Positions 35,505 to 46,467 of a stretch of 64,000 bases of DNA are shown here, piece by piece. The notes below the pieces were generated by a model. That model was given only the letters and a program-made list of their open reading frames with translations. It did no database searches and was not told where the DNA came from. The position numbers were made by a program, and so were the translations under genes. The first letter of the stretch is position 1. The number at the start of each line of letters is the position of its first letter. The stretch spans positions 310,001 to 374,000 of the forward strand of contig JBFWNR010000004.1 of NCBI GenBank assembly GCA_050250955.1, read 5' to 3'. The stretch comes from CAWAYR01 sp050250955 (GTDB lineage: Bacteria > Acidobacteriota > Vicinamibacteria > Vicinamibacterales > UBA2999).

Positions 35505-36523
35505 TCATCTTCAGCAGCGACCGGTTCGCCGATCATCTGACCCCGCCCGGGCACCCCGAGCGACCCGAGCGCGCCGAGGTCCTGCACCGGGTCGCCGAGC
35601 GGTGGGCCGCCCGCGGCGCCGAGCTGGTGGCGCCGCCGCCGGTGGCCGATGTCGACCTGCTGCGCGTCCACACGCCGGCGTACGTCGCCGCCATCCGGGC
35701 GACCGCAGGTCGGGCCGTACGGCTCGACCCGGACACCAGTACCAGTCCCGACTCCTGCGAGGTCGCGAGCCTGGCGGCCGGTGCGGCCGTGGCCGCCGTC
35801 GACCGCGTGCTGGCCCGCCCCGCCGACGGGCCGGCCCTCGCCTGCGTACGGCCCCCCGGCCACCACGCCGAGGCCGACCGCGCCATGGGCTTCTGCCTGT
35901 TCAACAGCATCGCCGTCGCCGCCGCGCACGCCCGCGCAGCCGGCGTGGAGCGAGTGGCGATCGTCGACTTCGACGTCCACCACGGCAACGGCACCCAGGC
36001 GGCGTTCTACGACGACCCGACGGTGCTGTTCGTGTCCAGCCATCAGCATCCGTACTATCCCGGCACCGGCGCCGCCAGCGAGATCGGCGTCGGCCCGGGG
36101 CGTGGGTTCACCGTCAACCTGCCGCTGGAAGCCGGCGCCGGTGACGCCGATGTCGACGAGGCCTATCGTCGGGTCGCGCTGCCCGTGCTCGACGCCTTCG
36201 CGCCGGGGCTGGTCCTGGTCTCGGCCGGCTTCGATGCCCACGTCGACGATCCGCTGGCCGCCTTGCGCATGACCCCGTCCGGCTTCGCCAACCTGACCCG
36301 TCTGCTGCTCGGCCTGGCCGATCGCCACGCCGGTGGCCGGATCGTCTTCGCCACCGAGGGCGGCTACGACCTCGATGGGTTGGAGACGTCGCTCCATGCC
36401 ACGATGGAAGCGTGTGCCGCCGGTGTCACCATCGCCGAGCCGCCCCTCGTCGGCGATCGGCGCCGCGGCCAGGCGGCCGCGGCGGCGGCGCGGGCCGCGC
36501 TCGGCGACCACTGGCGGATGTGA
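35501..36523 (+). CDS. Histone deacetylase-family amidohydrolase
   Basis: A 340-residue zinc hydrolase of the HDAC/AcuC/acetylpolyamine amidohydrolase superfamily. RPPGHHAE holds the catalytic histidines H121-H122, IVDFDVHHGNGTQ the zinc ligands D158 and H160, and SAGFDAHVDDPL the third ligand; the transition-state Tyr may be in EGGYDL. It starts with a GTG overlapping the acyltransferase gene. It could deacetylate acetyl-CoA synthetase or other proteins, or a small acetylated amine; the sequence does not decide. No acetyltransferase or acs gene lies beside it. Confidence 0.9.
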   Translation: MIIFSSDRFADHLTPPGHPERPERAEVLHRVAERWAARGAELVAPPPVADVDLLRVHTPAYVAAIRATAGRAVRLDPDTSTSPDSCEVASLAAGAAVAAVDRVLARPADGPALACVRPPGHHAEADRAMGFCLFNSIAVAAAHARAAGVERVAIVDFDVHHGNGTQAAFYDDPTVLFVSSHQHPYYPGTGAASEIGVGPGRGFTVNLPLEAGAGDADVDEAYRRVALPVLDAFAPGLVLVSAGFDAHVDDPLAALRMTPSGFANLTRLLLGLADRHAGGRIVFATEGGYDLDGLETSLHATMEACAAGVTIAEPPLVGDRRRGQAAAAAARAALGDHWRM

Positions 36524-36554
36524 AGGCCGCGGCGGGGCGGCAGGCCCGACCTGC

Positions 36555-36560
36555 TAGAAT
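36555..36560 (+). promoter_or_regulatory. Possible -10 box for leuS-lptE-holA
   Basis: TAGAAT in the 78-base gap between the deacetylase gene and leuS, 41 bases before the leuS GTG. No -35 was recognised. Confidence 0.35.
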
Positions 36561-36601
36561 TTCCGGATACCCGCGCCCCGGAAGCGCCTCCCGAGAGCCC
36601 C

Positions 36602-39088
36602 GTGTCCGACTACCATCCGCAGACGCTCGATCAGAAGTGGCAGACCCGCTGGCGTGAGGCCCGGGCCTTCGAAGTCACCGAAGACCCGTCGAAGCCCAAG
36701 TTCTACTGCCTGGAGATGTTCGCCTACCCCTCCGGGCACGCGCATGTCGGGCACGTCCGCAACTACATCATCGGCGACGTCGTCGCCCGCCTGAAGCGGC
36801 TGCAGGGCTTCAACGTGCTCCACCCGTTCGGCTGGGACGCGTTCGGGCTGCCGGCCGAGAACGCGGCGATCAAGAGCGGCATCCACCCGGAAACCTCGAC
36901 CCTGGGCAACATCGCGCACATGAAGGGCCAGCTCCAGCGGCTCGGCATCAGCTACGCGTGGGAGCGGGAACTGGCCACCTGCCTGCCCGACTACTACCAC
37001 TGGAACCAGTGGCTGTTCATCCGAATGTTCGAGCGCGGCCTGGCCTATCGCCGCCGTTCGACCGTGAACTGGTGCCCGAAGGACGAGACCGTGCTCGCCA
37101 ACGAGCAGGTGATCGACGGGGCGTGCTGGCGCTGCGGCAGCGCGGTGGTGGAGAAGGATCTGGAGCAGTGGTTCTTCCGGATCACCGCCTACGCCGACGA
37201 CCTGCTGGCGGCGACCGACGGCCTGTCGGAGTGGCCCGAGAAGGTGCTGACCATGCAGCGCAACTGGATCGGCCGCTCCGAAGGGGCGCGGGTCCGGTTC
37301 GCCGTCGACGGTGAGCTCGAGGGCGTCGAGGTGTTCACGACCCGCCTCGACACCATCTACGGCGCCACCTTCCTGACCCTGGCGCCCGAGCACCCGCTGG
37401 TCGCGCGGCTGGCGGAGCGGAGCGGCGCCACGCACGTGCTGGCCGAGGCCCAGCGCTACCGGGCCCAGGACCGCACGGCGCGGATGTCGGGCGAGGCCGG
37501 CAAGGAAGGCGTCTTCACCGGCGCCTACGCCGTCAACCCGTACTCCGGCGACCGGGTGCCGATCTGGGTGGCCAACTTCGTGCTCGGCGAGTACGGCACC
37601 GGGGCGGTCATGGGCGTGCCGTACGGCGACCAGCGCGACTTCGAGTTCGCGCGGAAGTACGGGCTGGAGATCCGGCCGATCGTGCGCCCGGCCGACGGGG
37701 AGGTGGCCGCCGCCGCGACGATGTCGGCGGCGGTGACCGACGAAGGGATCGTCGTCAACTCCGGGCCCTACGACGGCGCCACTTCCGACCAGGCGCGGCG
37801 CCGGATGACGGCCGATGGCGCCGCCCGAGGCGTCGCCAGTGCGACCGTCCACTATCGGCTGAAGGACTGGGGCATCTCGCGCCAGCGCTACTGGGGGACG
37901 CCGATTCCGATGATCCACTGCCCGGTGGACGGCGTCGTGCCGGTGCCCGACGACCAGCTGCCGGTGGTCCTGCCCGCGGTGGCCGAATTCAGCGGGCGCG
38001 GCGACTCGCCGCTGGCGCACGTGCCGGAGTTCGTCGAGGTGACGTGTCCGAGGTGCGGCGGCCCGGCCCGCCGCGAAACCGACACGATGGACACGTTCGT
38101 CGACTCGTCCTGGTATTTCTACCGCTTCGCCGACGCGAAGAACGATCGCCAGCCCTTCGACCCGGCGAAGGTGAAGTACTGGTGCCCGGTGGACTTCTAC
38201 TCGGGCGGCGTCGAGCATGCCATCCTGCACCTCATCTACTCGCGGTTCTTCGCCCGCGTGTTCCACGACCTCGGGATGATCGATCACACCGAGCCCTTCA
38301 CCCACCTGCTCACCCAGGGCATGGTGCTGAAGGACGGCCATGTCATGTCCAAGTCGAAGGGCAACGTGGTCGACCCCGACACGATGCTGCTGAAGGTCGG
38401 CGCCGACGCCCTGCGGCTGTACGTGATGTTCGTCGCCCCGCCCGAGAAGGAGGTCGAGTGGACCGACGCCGGGCTGGACGGCAGCTTCCGCTGGCTGGCC
38501 CGGGTGTGGCGTATCTCACAGCAGTGGCGGGACGCGGCGGTGGCGGCTGCGCCGCTCGACGCGGCGGCGCTCACCACCGCGGAGAAGGCGATGCGGCGCA
38601 AGACCCACGAGACCATCCGCCGGGTCACCGCCGACATCGACGTCCGCAAACAGATGAACACCGCCGTGTCGGCGATGATGGAGCTCGTGAACGAGCTCTA
38701 TCAGTTCACCGACGCGCAGCGCGACACCCCCACGGCACAGGCGGCGGCCGTGGCGCGCGAGGCGATCGAGGCGCTGATCGTCCTGGTGTCGCCGTTTGCG
38801 CCGCACACCGCCGAAGAGCTGTGGGAGCGCTACGGCCACGACGGTGGCCTGGCCGCGGCGGGCTGGCCGGGGGTCGACGAGGCGGCGGCGAAGGCCGAGA
38901 CAGTGGTCATCCCGGTGCAGGTCAACGGCAAGGTGCGTGGCCGGATCACCGCTGACCCCGACGCGCCCGACGGCGAACTGGAGCGGCTGGCGCTCGCCGA
39001 CCCGGCCGTCCAGCCGCACCTGGCCGGCAAGGCCGTGAAAAAGGTGGTCGTGGCCAGGGGCCGTCTGGTATCGATCGTGGTGGGATGA
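36602..39088 (+). CDS. leuS: Leucyl-tRNA synthetase
   Basis: An 828-residue class I synthetase. The HIGH motif is HVGH at residues 48-51 and the KMSKS motif reads VMSKSKGNVVDPD near residue 582; Val in the first place is also known from Thermus LeuRS. NWCPKDETVLANEQV, the editing domain TTRLDTIYGATFLTLAPEHPLV and the zinc-type CPVDGVVPVP...CPRCGGP segment are present. It starts at a GTG at 36602 with a weak GAGAG upstream. The C-terminal extension VQVNGKVRGRI is typical. It overlaps lptE by 4 bases. Confidence 0.97.
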   Translation: MSDYHPQTLDQKWQTRWREARAFEVTEDPSKPKFYCLEMFAYPSGHAHVGHVRNYIIGDVVARLKRLQGFNVLHPFGWDAFGLPAENAAIKSGIHPETSTLGNIAHMKGQLQRLGISYAWERELATCLPDYYHWNQWLFIRMFERGLAYRRRSTVNWCPKDETVLANEQVIDGACWRCGSAVVEKDLEQWFFRITAYADDLLAATDGLSEWPEKVLTMQRNWIGRSEGARVRFAVDGELEGVEVFTTRLDTIYGATFLTLAPEHPLVARLAERSGATHVLAEAQRYRAQDRTARMSGEAGKEGVFTGAYAVNPYSGDRVPIWVANFVLGEYGTGAVMGVPYGDQRDFEFARKYGLEIRPIVRPADGEVAAAATMSAAVTDEGIVVNSGPYDGATSDQARRRMTADGAARGVASATVHYRLKDWGISRQRYWGTPIPMIHCPVDGVVPVPDDQLPVVLPAVAEFSGRGDSPLAHVPEFVEVTCPRCGGPARRETDTMDTFVDSSWYFYRFADAKNDRQPFDPAKVKYWCPVDFYSGGVEHAILHLIYSRFFARVFHDLGMIDHTEPFTHLLTQGMVLKDGHVMSKSKGNVVDPDTMLLKVGADALRLYVMFVAPPEKEVEWTDAGLDGSFRWLARVWRISQQWRDAAVAAAPLDAAALTTAEKAMRRKTHETIRRVTADIDVRKQMNTAVSAMMELVNELYQFTDAQRDTPTAQAAAVAREAIEALIVLVSPFAPHTAEELWERYGHDGGLAAAGWPGVDEAAAKAETVVIPVQVNGKVRGRITADPDAPDGELERLALADPAVQPHLAGKAVKKVVVARGRLVSIVVG

Positions 39089-39678
39089 GAGGGCAGGGAC
39101 CGGGAACCAGTGACCGGGGACCAGGGATCGCGCTGGCGCGGCGCGACCTGCTCCGGCTGACGCCGCTGGCGGGGCTGTCGATGGCGCTCGCCGGCTGCGG
39201 CTACTCGCTGGCCGGGCGCGGGTCGTTCCTGCCCGACTACATGCGCATCATCGGCGTGCCGATGTTCGGCAACCGCACGCCCTACTCGCCACTCGAGCAG
39301 GTGCTCACCGAAAAGGTCCGGGTCGAATTCCAGAGCCGGGGCCGCTACCAGGTGCAGCCGACCGAGCCCGGTGCCGACGCGGTGGTCCGCGGCGATGTGA
39401 CCAACGTCGCCGCCGCCCCGGTCGGCTTCAACCAGAGTCAGCAGGCCTCGCGCTACCGCTTCACGCTGACGGTCAGCGTCTCGCTCGCCGACGTGCGCGC
39501 CCAGAAGGTGCTCTGGGAGAATCCGGCCCTCAACTTCAGCGACGAGTACGAGCTGGCCAGCTCGGCCAGCTTCGCGGCCGGCGCCGCCGGATTCATCGAC
39601 CAGGAACGCGCCGCCATCGACCGGCTCAGCTCCGATTTCGCCCGCTCGGTGGTCAGCGCGATCCTCGAAGCGTTCTGA
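39085..39678 (+). CDS. lptE: LPS-assembly lipoprotein LptE
   Basis: A 197-residue outer-membrane lipoprotein that plugs LptD for LPS insertion. The lipobox is MALAGCGYSLAGRGSFLP, and the VPMFGNRTPYSPLEQVLTEKVRVEF domain and ENPALNFSDEYEL region match the LptE/DUF400 family. The only in-frame ATG upstream is 39085, overlapping leuS, so the N-terminus includes about 15 residues encoded by a GGGACC-type repeat before ARRDLLRLTPLAGLSMALAGC. The paired arginines followed by LL resemble a Tat lipoprotein signal, unusual for LptE. Confidence 0.85.
   Translation: MRGQGPGTSDRGPGIALARRDLLRLTPLAGLSMALAGCGYSLAGRGSFLPDYMRIIGVPMFGNRTPYSPLEQVLTEKVRVEFQSRGRYQVQPTEPGADAVVRGDVTNVAAAPVGFNQSQQASRYRFTLTVSVSLADVRAQKVLWENPALNFSDEYELASSASFAAGAAGFIDQERAAIDRLSSDFARSVVSAILEAF
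39096..39127 (+). repeat. Imperfect tandem GGGACC-type repeat inside the lptE 5' end
   Basis: Two 13-base units, GACCGGGAACCAG at 39098-39110 and GACCGGGGACCAG at 39112-39124, identical at 12 positions, with GGG and GGA flanks. They lie within the lptE reading frame and encode GPGTSDRGPG. The low-complexity style resembles the intergenic repeats at 44584 and 57373 but uses a different word. Confidence 0.6.
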
Positions 39679-39694
39679 CGATCACCGTCACGCC

Positions 39695-40729
39695 ATGACG
39701 CCAGCCGAGGTCCGGGCCCAGATCGCCGCTGCCGACACCGCGCCGATCTACCTGGTCGAGAGCGACGATCTGCCGTCGCGTCAGGAAGTCACCCAGGCGT
39801 TCCTGGCCCTGGTCGACGAGGGGCTGCAGGCGTTCAACGTCGCGACCTTCTTTGCTCGCGACGCCACCACCGCCGCCGATCGCGACGCGCTCTTCGGCGA
39901 CGTGCTCGCCGCTGCCCGCACGCTGCCGATGATGGCACCCCGACGGCTCGTCGTGGTGCACGATGCCGAAGCGCTGCTGACCCCGAAGCGGACCAAGGAC
40001 GAGGACGAAGTTGCGCCGGCGAAGCGGCGGGCCAAGGCGGCGACGCCGGCCGAGGAATTCGAGGCCTACCTCGAGCGTCCGGAGCCGACCACGACGCTGG
40101 TCCTCGAGACGGCCGGCCTCGATCGCGGCCGCCGCGTCAGCAAGCTGCTGCTCGCCCGGGCTGCCGTCGTCGACTGCGGCGCCCTGCGGTCGGTCGAGGA
40201 CCTGGCGCGGTGGCTCCGCGCCCGGCTCGACCGCGACGAGATGCAGATGGAGCCGGCAGCGGTGAAGGCGCTGGTCGAGGCGGTGGGCTACAACGCCCCG
40301 AAGGGACCGCGCGACGCGCCGACCCTGAACCTGCCGCGGCTGCGGGCCGAGGTCGACAAGCTGGTGCTGTACGCCGCCGGCGAGTCGACGATCACCGCGG
40401 CACACGTCCGCGACGTCGTGATTCCGGTGGACGAGTCGGCGGGGATCTTCGCGCTCATCGACGTCGTCCGGCAGGGGCAGGCGGCCGCGGCGCTGCGCGA
40501 GGTCGATGCGCTGCTGGAGGGCGGCAGCGCCGCGCCGATGATCCTGGGGCTGGTGCGGACGGCGGCGGGGCAGTTGCGACCGGATGCCAGAGCGCGTCGG
40601 GCGCTGGCGGCGGTGCTCGATGCCGACCTGGCCTTGAAGACGTCACGCGGCGAGCCGCGTCACGTGCTGGAGCGGCTCGTCGTCGAGCTGTGCGGGACAG
40701 TGCTGCCGAGGCCCGATGCCGGCCGCTGA
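39695..40729 (+). CDS. holA: DNA polymerase III delta subunit HolA
   Basis: A 344-residue clamp-loader delta subunit. APIYLVESDDLPSRQEVTQAFLALV is the N-terminal AAA-like start; the middle shows RRLVVVHDAEALL, and the C-terminal collar region has DVVIPVDESAGIFALIDVVRQGQAAAALREVDALLEGGSAAPMILGLVRTAAGQL. The central stretch carries a Lys/Glu-rich insert (about residues 88-112). Divergence is usual for HolA. It follows lptE by 16 bases and ends 8 bases from convergent rpsT, a holA-rpsT neighbourhood seen in many bacteria. Confidence 0.9.
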   Translation: MTPAEVRAQIAAADTAPIYLVESDDLPSRQEVTQAFLALVDEGLQAFNVATFFARDATTAADRDALFGDVLAAARTLPMMAPRRLVVVHDAEALLTPKRTKDEDEVAPAKRRAKAATPAEEFEAYLERPEPTTTLVLETAGLDRGRRVSKLLLARAAVVDCGALRSVEDLARWLRARLDRDEMQMEPAAVKALVEAVGYNAPKGPRDAPTLNLPRLRAEVDKLVLYAAGESTITAAHVRDVVIPVDESAGIFALIDVVRQGQAAAALREVDALLEGGSAAPMILGLVRTAAGQLRPDARARRALAAVLDADLALKTSRGEPRHVLERLVVELCGTVLPRPDAGR

Positions 40730-40737
40730 CGGGCCGC

Positions 40738-41007
40738 TCAGGCCGTCTTGGCCTTGAGGCGGGCGGTCAGCCGCGACTTGTAGCGGCCGGCGGTGTTGCG
40801 GTGGATGATGCCCTTGCCGGCCATGCGATCGACCAGCGACGCAGTCTGGCTGAGCAGGGCCTTGGCGTCCTCGATCTTGCCGCCGTCCAGCGCGGCGCGG
40901 ATGGCCTTGAGGCCGGTGCGCAGCTCGGAGCGGAGCGCGCGGTTGTGCTCACGGCGCTTGACGTTCTGACGGTGGGCCTTCAGGGCCGAGGGGTTTCGCT
41001 TCGCCAC
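40738..41007 (-). CDS. rpsT: 30S ribosomal protein S20
   Basis: An 89-residue basic helical protein that binds 16S rRNA. AKRNPSALKAHRQNVKRREHNRALRSELRTGLKAI is the S20 start and GIIHRNTAGRYKSRLTARLKA its end. The start codon is a GTG at 41007 with GAGGA about 8 bases upstream, as in other genes here. Confidence 0.96.
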   Translation of the reverse strand: MAKRNPSALKAHRQNVKRREHNRALRSELRTGLKAIRAALDGGKIEDAKALLSQTASLVDRMAGKGIIHRNTAGRYKSRLTARLKAKTA

Positions 41008-41046
41008 GTGTACAGTCCTCTGGATGCCGGTCGTGCCAAAACCCTG

Positions 41047-41052
41047 AGGATA
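41047..41052 (-). promoter_or_regulatory. Possible -10 box for rpsT
   Basis: TATCCT on the reverse strand, preceded by TGTGA, 39 bases before the rpsT start; predicted leader about 33 bases. No strong -35. Confidence 0.35.
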
Positions 41053-41094
41053 TCACACCGCCTGACCGGTCCGCTGGGAGGACGACACGCCCCG

Positions 41095-41799
41095 CTAGGA
41101 CTTGCCGGGGTTGACGGCGTCGGTCCTCGGGGGCACCCGGGGCCGGTCGGAATAGCGGATGACCTCGCGGCCGTCGACCACCTCGACCCAGCGGTAGATA
41201 CGGGTCGGCGGCTTGGCCGGGGTGCTGTTCCTGGTGATCTTCTTCACGTAGTCCCGGGTCTCCCGGTAGGGCGGCACCTGCTGCCCGTACTTGTCGACGG
41301 CACCCGGGCCGGCGTTGTAGGCCGCCAGCGCCAGTTCGACCTTCTGGTCGTAGCGGACCAGCAGCCGCTTCAGATAGAGCACCCCGCCGCGGATGTTCTC
41401 GGCCGGGTCAAACGGGTTGTTGACGCCCAGTTCCACGGCGGTGGCCGGCATCAACTGCATCAGGCCCATCGCGCCCTTGGGCGACACCGCCACGGGGTTG
41501 AAGGCCGATTCGGCCTGGATCACCGCCCGGACCAGGTCGGGATCGACCCCCTGGCCCTTGGCATGCTCGTCGATGTAGGGGTCGAAACGCTCGGAGCGGC
41601 CGTCGGGCGGCCGCGTCACGCGGATGCCGTGCTGCGTCTTCGGCACCGTGAAGGTCTGCACCTCGCCGCCGTCGGGCCTCGGTTTGTCGGACAGGATCAT
41701 CTGCCCCGAGGCGTCGCGCCAGGCGTAGATCTGCGCGGCGGCAGGCACGACGGCCGGACCGACGACGAGCAGGACGGCGAGGACGAAGCGGATGGGCAC
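41095..41799 (-). CDS. Lytic transglycosylase (SLT) with DUF4124
   Basis: A 234-residue exported murein hydrolase. A signal peptide (MPIRFVLAVLLVVGPAVVPAAA) is followed by a DUF4124 segment (IYAWRDASGQMILSDKPRP), the SLT domain with the catalytic Glu in AVIQAESAFNPVAVSPKGAMGLMQLMPATA, the LALAAYNAGPGAVDKYG motif, and a second DUF4124-like stretch at the C-terminus (IYRWVEVVDGREVIRYSDRPR). It cleaves glycan strands to anhydromuropeptides in the periplasm. The start is a GTG. It is probably monocistronic. Confidence 0.92.
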   Translation of the reverse strand: MPIRFVLAVLLVVGPAVVPAAAQIYAWRDASGQMILSDKPRPDGGEVQTFTVPKTQHGIRVTRPPDGRSERFDPYIDEHAKGQGVDPDLVRAVIQAESAFNPVAVSPKGAMGLMQLMPATAVELGVNNPFDPAENIRGGVLYLKRLLVRYDQKVELALAAYNAGPGAVDKYGQQVPPYRETRDYVKKITRNSTPAKPPTRIYRWVEVVDGREVIRYSDRPRVPPRTDAVNPGKS

Positions 41800-41876
41800 G
41801 CGGACACCTGTGGGGGGAGTCCGGTGGCGTCTCCAAGACTACCCCACGAGGGTGTCGGCGCGGCGCGCCGCCGCCT

Positions 41877-44579
<2,703 letters not shown>

Positions 44580-44583
44580 GGTA

Positions 44584-44615
44584 CTAGGGGCTTGGGGCCA
44601 GCGGCTAGCGGCTAG
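44584..44615 (-). repeat. 32-base CTAG-bounded intergenic repeat, copy 1
   Basis: A 32-base element starting and ending with CTAG, in the recX-alaS gap. Read on the reverse strand it begins CTAGCCGCTAGCCGCT and ends CAAGCCCCTAG. It matches the element at 57373-57404 at 24 of 32 positions. It lies 4 bases upstream of the alaS start codon. Confidence 0.65.
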
Positions 44616-44670
44616 AGGATCACGTCGTCACTCCCGCCGCCCGGATCGTCCGAGTGAGCGTCACCTCGCT

Positions 44671-44711
44671 GGCCGCCAGCCGCCAGCCGCCAGCCGCCAG
44701 CCGCCGGCTAG
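44671..44711 (+). repeat. GCCGCCA heptamer array at the recX stop
   Basis: Four consecutive GCCGCCA units and a fifth variant GCCGCCG, followed by GCTAG. The final CTAG gives the TAG stop codon of recX on the reverse strand. The words GCCGCCAG and GGCTAG also occur in the 57373 element, so the two repeat types appear related. Confidence 0.65.
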
Positions 44712-45238
44712 CCCGCGTCGACGTCCGCGCCGCGCTTGCGCAGGCGGGCGAGCACGGCGCCGGGGGCAAAGCCCTGGCGGACCAGGGCGGCGACGACGCG
44801 TCGGACGGTGGCCGGTGCAGAGAGGTCACCGCGCTCACGGCGCAGGCGCTTGTCGAGCGCCCGATCGAGGAGGGTGGACAGGTCGACTTCTTCGAGCGCG
44901 GCGGTCACCGCCTGTTCGACGTCGTCGTCCGAGAGGCCGAGTGCCCTCAGCCGCTGGCGGGTGCGCGCCGGCCCGCGGCCGCGAATGGCCGTTTCCAGCC
45001 GGGCGGCGGCCCGGGCCATGCGGGACTCGTCGAGCACGCCGCCGGCGCGCAGGCGGGCGAGGGCCTCCTCGATGGCGTCGGGCGGCACCTGTCGGCGCGT
45101 CAGCCGGTCGCGCAGCTGGCGCGCCGACAGCTCGCGCGTCGACAGCCACTGCAGCGCCAGTGCGTACGGGTCGGCGACGTCCGCCGCCTCCCGGCCCGCC
45201 GGCCGCTCAGCCGCCGAACCGCGTGATCTCCGGCGCAC
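44708..45238 (-). CDS. recX: Regulatory protein RecX
   Basis: A 176-residue helical-repeat protein that modulates RecA filaments. DPYALALQWLSTRELSARQLRDRLTRRQVPPDAIEEALARLRAGGVLDESRMARAAARLE is the RecX repeat pattern, followed by further repeats to the end. The start is a GTG at 45238, 32 bases inside the end of pilT, with GGAGG 9 bases upstream. recA is not in the window. The stop codon lies in an intergenic repeat. Confidence 0.9.
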   Translation of the reverse strand: MRRRSRGSAAERPAGREAADVADPYALALQWLSTRELSARQLRDRLTRRQVPPDAIEEALARLRAGGVLDESRMARAAARLETAIRGRGPARTRQRLRALGLSDDDVEQAVTAALEEVDLSTLLDRALDKRLRRERGDLSAPATVRRVVAALVRQGFAPGAVLARLRKRGADVDAG

Positions 45239-46388
45239 GGGCGGGTGCCTCCGGGGCCGGCGCGGCCTTGCGGCCGAGCACCGTGCTGGCCATCTGGTCG
45301 CGCGACATGTCGGCAGTGGTCGAGATGCCCTGGGTCTTGAGCTTGAACTCGTCGACGTTCGACGCCCAGCGCAGCGCCTCTTCGTAGGTGACCAGGCCCT
45401 GCGTGAACAGGCTGAAGATCGACTGGTCGAAGGTCTGCATGCCGTACTGCGAGGTGCCGGCAGCGATGGCGCCCTTGATGAGGTGCGTCTTCTCCTTGTC
45501 GACGATGCAGTCGCGGACGAACGGCGTCGCGATGAGCACCTCCACGGCCGGCACCCGGGCGCTGAGGTCGGCCCGCGGAATCAGACGCTGGGCCACCGCT
45601 GCCTTCAGCACCGAGGCGAGTTGGAGCCGGACCTGCTTCTGCTGGTGCGGCGGGAACACCGAGATGACGCGGTTGATGGTCTCGGTGGCATCCAGGGTGT
45701 GCAGCGTGGAGAACACCAGGTGACCGGTCTCGGCGGCGTGGAGTGCGGTCTCGATCGTCTCCATGTCGCGCATTTCGCCGACCAGGATGACGTCGGGGTC
45801 CTGGCGCAGGGCGCTGCGCAGGGCGTGGGCGAACGAGCGCGTGTCGCTGCCGATCTCGCGCTGGTTGAGGATCGCCTTGTAGTCGCGGTGCAGATACTCG
45901 ATCGGGTCTTCGATGGTGATGATGTGCGCGTCGCGGGTCTGGTTGATGTAGTCGACCATCGCCGCCAGCGTGGTGCTCTTGCCGCTGCCGGTGGTGCCGG
46001 TCACCAGCACCAGGCCGCGCTGTTCCTCGGCGATGGTGCGCAGCACCGGCGGGAGGTCGAGCTCCTCGAAGCGGCGCACGCCCTGCGGGATGACGCGCAG
46101 GACGATGCCGATGGTGCCGCGCTGCTGGAAGACGTTGCAGCGGAAGCGGCCCAGCCCGGCCACGCTGTAGGCAAGGTCGAGCTCCTGGGCGTCCTTGAAC
46201 CGCTGGCGCTGGTTGGCCGACATGATCGTCGCCGCCATGTCGACCAGACTCTCATGGTCGAGCTTGACGTCTTCGGTCAGCGGCCGCAGCTGGCCGTTGA
46301 CGCGGACGACGGGGTAGTTGCCGACCTTGAGGTGGACGTCCGACGCGCCTTGCTCGATGGCGTGTTTCAGCAGCTGGTTGATGTCCAT
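45207..46388 (-). CDS. pilT: Type IV pilus retraction ATPase PilT
   Basis: A 393-residue hexameric AAA ATPase. The start DINQLLKHAIEQGASDVHLKVG is typical; Walker A is GTTGSGKSTT, the Asp box IITIEDPIEYLH, Walker B DVILVGEMRD and the His box GHLVFSTLHT. EVLIATPFVRDCI and a C-terminal Ala/Pro-rich tail follow. PilU is the alternative. The ATG at 46388 was chosen because the frame extends upstream only through low-complexity sequence. No other pilus genes are in view. It overlaps recX by 32 bases. Confidence 0.94.
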   Translation of the reverse strand: MDINQLLKHAIEQGASDVHLKVGNYPVVRVNGQLRPLTEDVKLDHESLVDMAATIMSANQRQRFKDAQELDLAYSVAGLGRFRCNVFQQRGTIGIVLRVIPQGVRRFEELDLPPVLRTIAEEQRGLVLVTGTTGSGKSTTLAAMVDYINQTRDAHIITIEDPIEYLHRDYKAILNQREIGSDTRSFAHALRSALRQDPDVILVGEMRDMETIETALHAAETGHLVFSTLHTLDATETINRVISVFPPHQQKQVRLQLASVLKAAVAQRLIPRADLSARVPAVEVLIATPFVRDCIVDKEKTHLIKGAIAAGTSQYGMQTFDQSIFSLFTQGLVTYEEALRWASNVDEFKLKTQGISTTADMSRDQMASTVLGRKAAPAPEAPARAPEITRFGG

Positions 46389-46467
46389 AGCGTGGGTCCG
46401 GCCCGGACACACCTCGGGCCGCTCGGACTGCGTATCGGCGGCAGCCGGCCGGGCCTCCAGTCCCGGC

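Noticed and set aside
38337..38367. LeuS with VMSKS in place of KMSKS
   Set aside because: Val in the first position is known in functional LeuRS such as Thermus; not a sign of loss.
44671..44711. CRISPR-like array
   Set aside because: Units are 7 bases with no spacers, and no cas genes are present.
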